DNA from: Sutcliffiella halmapala
GTDB taxonomy: Bacteria > Bacillota > Bacilli > Bacillales > Bacillaceae_I
Direction of reading: 5' to 3'
DNA: 64,000 nt
Assembly (NCBI RefSeq): GCF_002019665.1
Contig: NZ_KV917375.1
Location: 1,348,390-1,412,389 of the forward strand
Positions 17,063 through 26,964 of the stretch are shown here, in pieces (the stretch's first letter is position 1; each line of letters starts with the position of its first letter). The translations under genes were made by a program, and so were the position numbers. The notes beneath the pieces were generated by a model. It saw only the letters and a list, made by a program, of their open reading frames with translations, had not been told where the DNA came from and did not search any database.

Positions 17063-17142
17063 ACATTGAGGAAGTCTGTCTTAACCGTTACTTCAGCTGC
17101 ATTTTTATTAGGTGGATTAGCAGGATGTGGAACCGGGGATAG
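17032..17142 (+). CDS. Possible 36-residue leader ORF overlapping the lipoprotein start
   Basis: ATG 17032 follows a perfect AAGGAGG (17017-17023) by eight bases and opens a 36-codon frame that begins MYSIDWLGGFYIEE and stops at 17140-17142, inside the lipoprotein gene in another frame. The ATG is in the loop-stem of the hairpin described at 16992-17062. It could be a translated leader or a chance product of the hairpin sequence; no family is recognised. Confidence 0.3.
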   Translation: MYSIDWLGGFYIEEVCLNRYFSCIFIRWISRMWNRG

Positions 17143-17818
17143 AGCCGCAGACAATAGGTATTATGAAGAAACAAGACCTATTGGCTATTATACGAGCGAA
17201 AACAACCCATATGTAAACCATGACCGTAACCGCCAAGTGAGCAATGACAGAAGAAGCGCATATCGATTAAATGATAACGATGGCCCATTAAATGAGATAA
17301 TGGACCGTGCTGTAATCTATGGTGAGCGTAATAATCATAACAATGCCCGTAACCGTACTGCTCCTCTTCCTACAGGGAATAGAGGAGGGATGTTTGGAGA
17401 TCGAGATCGTGCACCAAACTTTAGCCGTAAAGATATCAACTATCATGGGCAATTAAACGGCCTAGAGCGCACCGCTGATCCATCTTACTACAACAACTAT
17501 CAAGGCCGTCTAACAGAACAACTTGCTGACCGTGCCTCAAAAGTGAAAGGTGTAGAAGACGTCCGTGCCGTAGCCTATGGCAATGACATCTTAGTAGCTG
17601 TTGAGCCACAGAACGGTGCAAGTGAACAAAAAGTACGCCAAGACGTCCGCCGCGCAGTCCAACCACTAGTTAATGGAAAAGACTGTCGCGTCGTAGTAGA
17701 CCAAGGAGCATTCACCACAGTACTCGGAGTAGACAATGACCTACGTGACGGAGGTCCAGTAGACGACATCAACAATAAAATCCGAGACCTAATCAACACA
17801 ACCTTACCAAATCGTTAA
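17066..17818 (+). CDS. YhcN/YlaJ family sporulation lipoprotein
   Basis: A 250-residue lipoprotein: a signal peptide with lipobox LAGC (Cys21), then a Asn/Arg/Tyr-rich region, then a C-terminal YhcN/YlaJ domain (about 125-245) with LTEQLADRASKVKGVEDVRAVAYGNDILVAVE. Family members are forespore-made lipoproteins of the spore envelope and cortex region. The position downstream of safA resembles that of B. subtilis coxA (yrbB), but orthology is not certain. The start is TTG 17066, eight bases after AGGGGG; that RBS is buried in a hairpin. Confidence 0.85.
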   Translation: MRKSVLTVTSAAFLLGGLAGCGTGDRAADNRYYEETRPIGYYTSENNPYVNHDRNRQVSNDRRSAYRLNDNDGPLNEIMDRAVIYGERNNHNNARNRTAPLPTGNRGGMFGDRDRAPNFSRKDINYHGQLNGLERTADPSYYNNYQGRLTEQLADRASKVKGVEDVRAVAYGNDILVAVEPQNGASEQKVRQDVRRAVQPLVNGKDCRVVVDQGAFTTVLGVDNDLRDGGPVDDINNKIRDLINTTLPNR

Positions 17819-17835
17819 CAACAAGTACCATCAAA

Positions 17836-17863
17836 AAAGAGGCAGACCACAATCTGCCTCTTT
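17836..17863 (+). terminator. Terminator after the lipoprotein gene
   Basis: 11-bp stem AAAGAGGCAGA / TCTGCCTCTTT, short T-rich tail. Confidence 0.8.
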
Positions 17864-17946
17864 CCTATTTAATCAATAATTTCCTAAAACAACTTACATC
17901 AAAAAATTTAAAACCCCCAACTTTCAAAGAACAATTGACAACCAAA

Positions 17947-18060
17947 GGTTCTCACGTAACTCCAATAAGTTCTCACGCTTCTTTCCAAGGTTCTCACGTA
18001 ACTCCAGTAGGTTCTCACGCTTCTTTCCAAGTTTCTCATGTAACCCCGATATGTTCTCAT
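17947..18060. repeat. 42-nt tandem repeat, about 2.7 units
   Basis: Units begin at 17947, 17989 and 18031 (the last is diverged and partial). Each 42-nt unit is itself two 21-nt halves that share GTTCTCACG. No promoter or convincing gene is visible; the minus strand is open and would read a 14-residue repeat, but it has no RBS. The rest of 17864-18239 shows nothing else except the bofC RBS. Confidence 0.9.
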
Positions 18061-18239
18061 ATTTAGCAATTTAAATACCCCCCAACCAATCCTACTCACA
18101 CTTACATTACACGCTGAAACAAAACTATTTTAAAAACTCTAGGTTAAATCTTCCTAAATTGGTCAAACTAAAAAAGTAAAGACTAGCTTAAATACTTTCA
18201 GGTAAGAAATCTTATAGAATGTGAGGGGGGTTATCCAAG

Positions 18240-18803
18240 ATGAAACCCATCATTCCAAAACCAACATGGTTTATCGTCGTCGCATTTATTACTACTTGTG
18301 GAATACTCTACACCTTTTCCGCTTACCAAAGTGCTGCTGATGAACCCCAGAATGTCAGTGAAGAAGTATTAGACGCCTATGAAGTTAATGCACCTTTAAC
18401 ACTAAAAGTCGTGCTAGAACGCATTTATTTAGATGGAGAAGTTAGTGAGGAAACATTACAAGAAACGGTTTGGGCAATGGAGGATTTTTGGGCAGAATAT
18501 GAGGAATGGCAAGTAATAGATTTAGATGAAGAGCAAGTTGTTTTTCAACAATATGTTGATGATATTTCACCATTATTAAAGACAAACGGCTATTTCGGAT
18601 TATCAGGTGACGGAGTCTTGACGATTTTTGAAGGCAAGCCACAAGAAGCTTCAAAAATCATACAATCTTTCTTTCAAATTGATGTAGGGAAATTAGAAAG
18701 TCACCAACATCAACAGTTAAAAGGTGGCATAAAAGTAGTAACGAAAGACGATTATGTGCAGGTATTGGAAACATTTAAACGATATTCTTCTCAAAAACAA
18801 TAA
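18240..18803 (+). CDS. bofC: Intercompartmental signalling factor BofC
   Basis: BofC is a forespore-secreted protein that restrains the SpoIVB signalling protease and so times sigma-K activation; its target pathway includes the SpoIVFA/SpoIVFB pair encoded at the start of this window. 187 residues: an N-terminal hydrophobic signal-like segment (about 9-27), the conserved LKVVLERIYLDGEVSEE block, and the C-terminal DISPLLKTNGYFGLSGDG motif. GAGGGGGG precedes ATG 18240. A tandem repeat lies upstream and ruvA downstream. Confidence 0.93.
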   Translation: MKPIIPKPTWFIVVAFITTCGILYTFSAYQSAADEPQNVSEEVLDAYEVNAPLTLKVVLERIYLDGEVSEETLQETVWAMEDFWAEYEEWQVIDLDEEQVVFQQYVDDISPLLKTNGYFGLSGDGVLTIFEGKPQEASKIIQSFFQIDVGKLESHQHQQLKGGIKVVTKDDYVQVLETFKRYSSQKQ

Positions 18804-18834
18804 AACAGGCTGGCGATTTCGCTAGTCTGTTTTT
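18802..18834 (+). terminator. Terminator after bofC
   Basis: Stem AAAACAGGCTGGCG with CGCTAGTCTGTTTT (wobble pairs), T-run. Confidence 0.8.
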
Positions 18835-18853
18835 CAGCATGTAAAAGAACAAG

Positions 18854-18898
18854 AAGATAGCTTAACAATTGATTCAAAGTATGCTATCTTTTTCTTTT
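18854..18898 (+). terminator. Second hairpin after bofC
   Basis: AAGATAGC / GCTATCTT with a 21-nt loop followed by T-rich sequence; a weaker back-up terminator. Confidence 0.45.
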
Positions 18899-19035
18899 GG
18901 TCCTTTTTAACATAAAAAATCACCCTGCCATTTACAATAATAACGATACAAATCCTTTATCTAATCAAATGATGCTTAGCAGAACTTTATGGTAAAATGG
19001 AGAGCAGATGATAATTAAAGGAGAGTCTCGTAACA

Positions 19036-19647
19036 TTGATAGATTTTATTAGAGGTTTCGTGGAATATGTATCCCCAGAGTACGTAGTAGTGGAAGTGAT
19101 GGGTGTTGGCTACCAAGTTCACACTCCAAATCCTTTCATTTACTCAGTAAATCGAGATAAAGAAGTGACAATTTTTACATATCAGCATGTAAGAGAGGAT
19201 ATTCTTGCTCTTTATGGATTTAAAACGAGAGAAGATAAAAACCTTTTTATGAAGCTGCTTAATGTGACAGGGATAGGTCCCAAGGGAGCATTAGCAATCC
19301 TCGCATCTGGTCAACCAGCACAAGTGGTTCATGCCATAGAAAATGAGGATGAAAAGTTCCTTGTTAAATTTCCTGGGGTAGGAAAAAAGACAGCAAGGCA
19401 AATTATACTGGATCTAAAGGGTAAGCTAAACGACCTTGTACCAAGTGCCTTTCCTGATCTGTTTCAACCAGGTGTGGATGTACCTAATACAAACACAGAC
19501 AACGTCGCGCTCGAGGAAGCGTTGGAAGCGTTACAGGTCCTTGGGTATGGCGAACGGGAAATAAAGAAAATCATGCCCGCATTACAGAAAGAAGAGCTAA
19601 CAACAGATCAATATATTAAGAGAGCGTTACAGCTACTCCTAAAGTAA
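19036..19647 (+). CDS. ruvA: Holliday junction branch migration protein RuvA
   Basis: RuvA tetramers bind Holliday junctions and load RuvB. 203 residues: OB-fold domain I (1-62), helix-hairpin-helix domain II ([16 protein letters not shown] and [19 protein letters not shown]), and the C-terminal RuvB-binding domain III (about 155-203). The start is TTG 19036 with AAGGAGAG ten bases upstream; no better start exists. ruvB follows after 14 bases. Confidence 0.97.
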   Translation: MIDFIRGFVEYVSPEYVVVEVMGVGYQVHTPNPFIYSVNRDKEVTIFTYQHVREDILALYGFKTREDKNLFMKLLNVTGIGPKGALAILASGQPAQVVHAIENEDEKFLVKFPGVGKKTARQIILDLKGKLNDLVPSAFPDLFQPGVDVPNTNTDNVALEEALEALQVLGYGEREIKKIMPALQKEELTTDQYIKRALQLLLK

Positions 19648-19661
19648 GGAGGTGAGAGTAT

Positions 19662-20666
19662 ATGATGGATGACCGAATGGTATCAAGGGATGCGACACTG
19701 GAAGATCAATCCTTAGAATTTAGTTTACGGCCTCAAACGTTACAACAATATATCGGACAAGATAAGGTCAAAGCAAACTTAGAAGTATTCATACAGGCAG
19801 CAAAAATGAGGCAAGAAACCTTGGATCATGTACTCTTGTATGGGCCTCCTGGACTTGGAAAAACAACCTTGGCTGCGATTATAGCTAATGAAATGGGTGT
19901 GCAGCTTAGAACAACGGCAGGTCCTGCCATTGAACGTCCTGGAGACTTGGCTGCAATCCTTTCTTCATTAGAACCGGGTGATGTCTTATTTATTGATGAG
20001 ATTCATCGGCTTCATCGATCCATTGAAGAAGTTCTTTATCCAGCGATGGAAGACTATTGCTTAGATATTGTGATAGGAAAAGGTCCTAGCTCCAGATCTG
20101 TACGTTTGGACCTTCCACCTTTTACTCTTGTTGGTGCTACAACAAGAGTGGGGCTCCTAACGGCTCCCCTAAGAGATCGATTTGGTGTATTAAGTCGTCT
20201 TGAGTACTATAATGAAGAGCAATTAACAGAAATTTGCATGCGTACCGCACAAATTATTGATATTGGATTAGATGAAGATGCAGCTCATGAAATTAGTAGA
20301 AGATCGAGGGGAACACCTCGTATAGCAAATAGATTATTAAGACGAGTCCGTGATTTTGCTCAAGTTTTAGGGAAAACTACGATTAATGTTTCTCTAGCAA
20401 AAGAGGCATTGGATCGACTACAAGTTGACCGACTCGGGTTAGATCATATCGATCATAAACTCCTAATGGGAATTATTGAAAAGTTCCGTGGTGGTCCAGT
20501 TGGGGTAGATACAATTGCAGCAACAATTGGCGAGGAGTCTCACACTATTGAAGATGTGTATGAACCATATCTTCTGCAAATTGGATTTTTACAAAGAACA
20601 CCAAGAGGTCGAGTAGTGACGGATTTAGTATATCGCCACTTTAATATGGAGGTGCCTAACGAATAA
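19662..20666 (+). CDS. ruvB: Holliday junction DNA helicase RuvB
   Basis: The AAA+ motor of branch migration. 334 residues with Walker [10 protein letters not shown] (61-69), Walker B FIDEIH (around 110-115), sensor GATTR and arginine-finger region RDRFG, and the C-terminal winged helix ending in [24 protein letters not shown] precedes ATG 19662. The stop overlaps the ATG of the next gene by one base, which suggests coupling. Confidence 0.98.
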   Translation: MMDDRMVSRDATLEDQSLEFSLRPQTLQQYIGQDKVKANLEVFIQAAKMRQETLDHVLLYGPPGLGKTTLAAIIANEMGVQLRTTAGPAIERPGDLAAILSSLEPGDVLFIDEIHRLHRSIEEVLYPAMEDYCLDIVIGKGPSSRSVRLDLPPFTLVGATTRVGLLTAPLRDRFGVLSRLEYYNEEQLTEICMRTAQIIDIGLDEDAAHEISRRSRGTPRIANRLLRRVRDFAQVLGKTTINVSLAKEALDRLQVDRLGLDHIDHKLLMGIIEKFRGGPVGVDTIAATIGEESHTIEDVYEPYLLQIGFLQRTPRGRVVTDLVYRHFNMEVPNE

Positions 20667-20863
20667 TGGAACTTCCTAAGATGTTGATGGTCGTTGGGGG
20701 AATCTTACTTTTAGTAGGACTATTATGGCAAGTTATTGGGAAAATCCCTGGAGACATTGTAGTGAAAAAAGGGAACTTCACCTTCTTTTTCCCAATTGTC
20801 ACCTCTATCATTATTAGTGTGGTACTTAGTCTTATCTTTTATTTTATTGGTCGTTTTCGTTAA
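20666..20863 (+). CDS. DUF2905 family small membrane protein
   Basis: 65 residues with two hydrophobic segments (about 7-26 and 40-61) separated by the conserved loop IGKIPGDIVVKKGNFTFFFP. Function unknown; the family is commonly found next to ruvB and queA in Firmicutes. The ATG overlaps the ruvB stop codon, and GGAGG at 20647-20651 serves as its RBS. Confidence 0.9.
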   Translation: MELPKMLMVVGGILLLVGLLWQVIGKIPGDIVVKKGNFTFFFPIVTSIIISVVLSLIFYFIGRFR

Positions 20864-20942
20864 AAAGTTATAAATGGAAAAACTTTGTTAAATCAACAGC
20901 GGCGTTTAAGAGAGTCAAAAGGAAAGAAGAAAAGGTGAACGT

Positions 20943-23131
<2,189 letters not shown>

Positions 23132-23174
23132 AACCTCTTCCAATAAATCAAATGAAAGAAAGGAGGAACTATAG

Positions 23175-23435
23175 ATGGATATTCTTGGAGTAATTTGGCC
23201 TTTACTATTAATGTTTGCTATTTTCTACTTCTTACTAATACGTCCACAGCAAAAACGTCAAAAGCAAGTTCGTGAAATGCAAACAAACCTGCAAAAGGGA
23301 GACAGAATTGTCACAATTGGTGGCTTACACGGAATCGTGGATGCACTTGATGAGGACAAAATCGTTCTAAAAGCAGGTGACGGATCTCGTCTTACATACG
23401 ATCGTCAAGCGATTAGAGATGTAAACAAAGACTAA
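23175..23435 (+). CDS. yajC: Preprotein translocase subunit YajC
   Basis: An accessory membrane subunit of the Sec translocon, associated with SecDF. 86 residues: one N-terminal membrane helix (about 3-22), LLIRPQQKRQKQ, then a small cytosolic domain with GDRIVTIGGLHGIV. GAAAGGAGG precedes ATG 23175. The secDF gene lies 3.5 kb downstream in this window. Confidence 0.96.
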   Translation: MDILGVIWPLLLMFAIFYFLLIRPQQKRQKQVREMQTNLQKGDRIVTIGGLHGIVDALDEDKIVLKAGDGSRLTYDRQAIRDVNKD

Positions 23436-23447
23436 TTAAGTTTTATA

Positions 23448-23486
23448 AAAGAGCATGGCCACCATTTTTGGGACCATGCTCTTTTT
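23448..23486. terminator. Bidirectional terminator between yajC and the convergent membrane gene
   Basis: 12-bp perfect stem AAAAGAGCATGG / CCATGCTCTTTT, A/T-runs on both sides. Confidence 0.9.
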
Positions 23487-23488
23487 AA

Positions 23489-23878
23489 TTAGACTTTTGC
23501 TACTCCTCCACCACTTAGATTCACCCCAATAATTCCTCCTAAAGTAGCGACTCCAATAAATCCAAGATGAAACAATAATTGATGAATCGAGAATAATGAG
23601 TCGTTTCCTAAGTATTGAAATAGGAAAATAACAAGTGTGTAGGCTCCTCCTGTAGCGGCTCCGAGAATCCAGCCTTTTTCTTTCCCTTTTCCTCCTGAAA
23701 CGAACCCTCCAATAAATAAAGCTAAAAATGATAAAGTTAGTATAATCCACGCTACACTAGACTCTTGTAATGCCGTCAATCGTAATAATAAAGAAAAAAT
23801 CAAGCTGGTAGCTATCGCAAATATAAAAATGGTGATGAGGCCATACATTATGGCAAGCCCTAGTCTCTTTGATTCCAT
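23489..23878 (-). CDS. TIGR04086-type membrane protein (YrzE-like)
   Basis: 129 residues with four predicted membrane segments (about 8-30, 38-60, 68-88, 100-122). GGFVSGGKGKEKGW between segments two and three and the GG-rich tail are typical of this uncharacterised Firmicutes family, found beside yajC in Bacillus (yrzE). The start is the ATG at 23878 preceded by AGAGAGG; the frame extends 13 codons further upstream without a good RBS. Function unknown. Confidence 0.8.
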   Translation of the reverse strand: MESKRLGLAIMYGLITIFIFAIATSLIFSLLLRLTALQESSVAWIILTLSFLALFIGGFVSGGKGKEKGWILGAATGGAYTLVIFLFQYLGNDSLFSIHQLLFHLGFIGVATLGGIIGVNLSGGGVAKV

Positions 23879-24056
23879 GTTCCTCTCTCCCTTCCTAGTA
23901 CATGCTAAGTAATACAAGCATATTCACAACATTTAAAATATAGAATATAAATTTTTTTGGAAAATGCTTCTGTACATGATTTTTTGGGGGGAGTAAAGAA
24001 TAGAAGTAACATTGTATTCTTTTAGACCTTTGATTACAAAGGAGGCAGACGAAACG

Positions 24057-24713
24057 ATGGAAGAGTACGTTATTATCATTGCACGGACCATTTTCTTATA
24101 TATCGTGATACTCTTTATCTTCCGTGTCATGGGCAAGAGAGAAATTGGAGAGTTGAGCGTTCTTGATTTGGTTGTATTTATTATGATTGCGGAGTTAGCT
24201 GTAGTGGCGATTGAAAATCCGAAAGATGAATTGCTTACCGCCTTATTACCAATGTTCATCTTGATGGGGGTTCAAATAGTCCTGGCATACATTTCCCTTA
24301 AGAGTCAACGGATAAGAGATATAATAGACGGAAAGCCAAGTGTCATCATTAATAAAGGGAAAATAGATGAAAAAGCAATGAAAAAGCAGCGTTACAATTT
24401 TGATGATTTACTTGTTCAGCTTAGAGAAAAAAATGTTAAAAATGTAGCTGACGTAGAGTTCGCCATTTTGGAAGCATCAGGTAAATTATCTGTTTTTGAA
24501 AAAAATCAAGATAAAGAAAACAATGAAGAAGGTACACTTAATTTACCACTTATTATGGACGGGGTTATTCAAGAAGAGCATCTAGTAGAAATCGGGAAAA
24601 CAAATTTATGGTTACGTCAACAATTACGTGGACTTGGGTATAAAGACTTTAAAAACATTTCATTTTGTAGCTTTAACAATGGGGTGTTTTTTATAGACAT
24701 AAAGGAGGAGTAA
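24057..24713 (+). CDS. DUF421 domain-containing membrane protein (YrbG-like)
   Basis: 218 residues, the same length as B. subtilis YrbG as I recall it. Three N-terminal membrane segments (about 3-80) precede a cytosolic DUF421/YetF domain (about 85-218) with GKPSVIINKGKID, RYNFDDLLVQLRE and the FAILEASGKLSVF block. Related YetF and YdfR proteins occur in the spore membrane, but this protein's role is unknown. ATG 24057 is ten bases after GGAGGC; an in-frame ATG 45 bases earlier has no RBS. Confidence 0.85.
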   Translation: MEEYVIIIARTIFLYIVILFIFRVMGKREIGELSVLDLVVFIMIAELAVVAIENPKDELLTALLPMFILMGVQIVLAYISLKSQRIRDIIDGKPSVIINKGKIDEKAMKKQRYNFDDLLVQLREKNVKNVADVEFAILEASGKLSVFEKNQDKENNEEGTLNLPLIMDGVIQEEHLVEIGKTNLWLRQQLRGLGYKDFKNISFCSFNNGVFFIDIKEE

Positions 24714-24753
24714 AAAGAAGTGGATTTCTCTTGGAGAGAGCCACTTCTTCTTT
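24714..24753. terminator. Bidirectional terminator between the DUF421 gene and spoVB
   Basis: Stem AAAGAAGTGG (24714-24723) with CCACTTCTTCTTT (24741-24753), convergent genes on both sides. Confidence 0.8.
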
Positions 24754-24767
24754 GTGCATTTTTTGAT

Positions 24768-26324
24768 TTATTTAGTAATCCACTTCTTAATAAATGGTAC
24801 ACGAGCGAGTTCTTCACGCTTCACTAGACCAAATAACAATAATAAAGCGATATATAAACAGCAAGTCAGTGCAATAAATAGAACGCTTCGTTGACCGAGA
24901 GAAACATCTAACAGCAAATGATCATACATCCATTTACCGCTAAGCGTACAAATCGCCATAGTAATTCCGCTCTTTACATAATCCCTCACATATAAAGAGT
25001 AAGAGAGAACCTTCATGATTGTCGCCATGTGTAAGAGTGTTACTAGCATCATCCCTATCACAATACCAAGAGCCGCGCCCATAATTCCAAAGGCTGGTTT
25101 GCTTGCAAGTACAAAGATTACGGCCGTTTTCACAAAAGCTCCGATAAAACTATTGATCATCGCAGCCTTAGCAAGGTCTAATGCTTGAAGAGTAGCTTGC
25201 AAAGGACCTTGGAAATAATAGAACAAGAAAAAAGGCGCCATTACTTTAATATAAATGGCAGCTTTACTACTTCCGTACATTAAGAGCATTATGGGGTCGG
25301 CAAAAACAAAGAGTAATACTACAGCAATCCCACCTGTCGCGAAGGACAAACGGAGTGCTTGTTGGAGTCGATGTTCGATTAGAATAGTATTTTTTTTTGC
25401 AGCCGCTTCACTTATTGCAGGAACTAAGGCGGTGGATAAGGAATAAGTAATAAAGGATGGTAGCATAAGGAGTGGAAGGGCAAACCCAACAAGCTCCCCG
25501 TATTGTTTCGTTGCAAGAGAAGTTGCAACACCAGCGATGGCTAAGCTTTGCGCTACTACAATCGGCTCAAAGAACCAGGCAATGGAACCAATCATTCTAC
25601 TACCGGTAGTAGGTATCGCAATGCGCATCAAGTCGTTGAAGGTTTGCTTTCCTTCTCCAACATAACTAAAAAACTTAGCCCGTAATCGAAATTTCTTTTT
25701 GTTTTTGAAAACGAAAATCATGTAAAGTAAGGAGATTAATTCCCCAACGACAGCAGAAAGCATCGCACCGGCCGCAGCAAATTCTATTCCATAAGGGAGA
25801 AGCGCCTTTGTACATGCTGCAACTAACGAGATACGTACCACTTGCTCAATAACTTGAGAGATAGCAGAAGGCTTCATATTTTGCTTACCTTGGAAGTATC
25901 CTCGTAGAACAGAAGAGATCGCAATAATCGGGACAACTGGCGCAATAGCTAGGAGCGGATAATAAGTTCTTGGATCAGTAAACAAATGATTCGATAAATA
26001 TGGAGCTAGGAGAATCATTGCTGGTGTGAAAATTAAGCTTAAGGCTCCCGTCGTTGCAAGCGAGACGACGAGGATTTTCTTTACCTTCCTGTGATTCCCC
26101 TGTGCTTCTGCCTCAGCAACAAGCTTTGAAATAGCAACAGGTAATCCTAATTGAGTGATCGTAATAGTAAGCACGAGAGTCGGAACTGCCATCATATAGA
26201 GGCCTACGCCTTCCTCGCCTATAAACCTTGCTACCACAATGCGATTAATAAACCCCAATATTCGGGTAATAAATCCAGCTATAATAAGTATTAACGTTCC
26301 CTTTAAAAAGGTTTGCTTTGTCAT
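24768..26324 (-). CDS. spoVB: Stage V sporulation protein B
   Basis: A polysaccharide-transporter/MOP-superfamily membrane protein needed for spore cortex synthesis, probably flipping lipid-linked peptidoglycan precursors. 518 residues and about 14 membrane segments. The N-terminus FLKGTLILIIAGFITRILGFINRIVVARFIGEEGVGLY and VLRGYFQGKQNMKPSAISQVIEQVVR are family signatures. The ATG at 26324 is preceded by GGCAGGTT. It stands alone between convergent and divergent genes. Confidence 0.95.
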   Translation of the reverse strand: MTKQTFLKGTLILIIAGFITRILGFINRIVVARFIGEEGVGLYMMAVPTLVLTITITQLGLPVAISKLVAEAEAQGNHRKVKKILVVSLATTGALSLIFTPAMILLAPYLSNHLFTDPRTYYPLLAIAPVVPIIAISSVLRGYFQGKQNMKPSAISQVIEQVVRISLVAACTKALLPYGIEFAAAGAMLSAVVGELISLLYMIFVFKNKKKFRLRAKFFSYVGEGKQTFNDLMRIAIPTTGSRMIGSIAWFFEPIVVAQSLAIAGVATSLATKQYGELVGFALPLLMLPSFITYSLSTALVPAISEAAAKKNTILIEHRLQQALRLSFATGGIAVVLLFVFADPIMLLMYGSSKAAIYIKVMAPFFLFYYFQGPLQATLQALDLAKAAMINSFIGAFVKTAVIFVLASKPAFGIMGAALGIVIGMMLVTLLHMATIMKVLSYSLYVRDYVKSGITMAICTLSGKWMYDHLLLDVSLGQRSVLFIALTCCLYIALLLLFGLVKREELARVPFIKKWITK

Positions 26325-26483
26325 GCTATAACCTGCCTTCTCAATTGACGTCTTATCGTATACAATTATCTATATGCTTGTACATAGGCCAAGCATGACA
26401 AGGAATTAGTTGCTTTTTAGAGAGAAAAGTACTTCATTAATCAATATAATTTCAATAGTAGTACTAGAATGGAGGTACAAGCG

Positions 26484-26762
26484 ATGAAAGAAACGAATTA
26501 TCATGCTTATGATCTTTTCCGAAGTGACTTAACGCCTGTTTTGCAAAGCAAGCTCGAGGAATTTCAACTATTTGGCTATGATACGATATCTGAGAATGAA
26601 TTATGGGAATGCTTAACGAAAAAAATGTGGAAGCGTCCAGAATCTAAGATGCTACATCAACTTGTAAATGATGTTTATAGCCTAGCGATCACTGATTACA
26701 TGAGCTATATCACCATTGAAGCGTATAAAGCACCGAATTATTTTTTAGAACGGAAAGATTGA
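26484..26762 (+). CDS. comN: Post-transcriptional regulator ComN-like protein (YrzD)
   Basis: 92 residues, all-helical and soluble, with EFQLFGYDTISENELWECL and the DVYSLAITDYMSYITIEAYK tail typical of the family. In B. subtilis ComN promotes accumulation of comE operon mRNA and localises with DivIVA. The start is ATG 26484, eight bases after GGAGG; the ATG at 26469 overlaps that RBS. It lies between spoVB and secDF as in B. subtilis. Confidence 0.85.
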   Translation: MKETNYHAYDLFRSDLTPVLQSKLEEFQLFGYDTISENELWECLTKKMWKRPESKMLHQLVNDVYSLAITDYMSYITIEAYKAPNYFLERKD

Positions 26763-26781
26763 GATTCATTTTCAACAATAA

Positions 26782-26810
26782 TTGACAGTGAGAAAGAGTT
26801 AACTCATAAT
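26782..26810 (+). promoter_or_regulatory. secDF promoter
   Basis: TTGACA at 26782-26787 and CATAAT at 26805-26810 with a 17-nt spacer; a leader of about 145 bases without obvious structure precedes secDF. Confidence 0.7.
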
Positions 26811-26964
26811 GATTCTTGATGGCAAAATATTGGCTTTTTTTGAAAAAATCATTTTTAGATTTGTGCACTTTTTACATAAATAGAAAAGAGAAGACTATGT
26901 TTTCGCCAATTTATTAATTTGAAAGTAAAACTCACCCATTGTAATAACAGAAGGAGGATTTTTC

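Noticed and set aside
17908-18099. Minus-strand frame with a repeated VRTLERSVRTYW-like motif
   Set aside because: It is the translation of the 42-nt tandem repeat, without an RBS or a known family; treated as a repeat.
20864-20942. PreQ1 riboswitch before queA
   Set aside because: The gap is only 79 bases and shows no preQ1 aptamer-like pseudoknot; an adjacent upstream gene suggests read-through.
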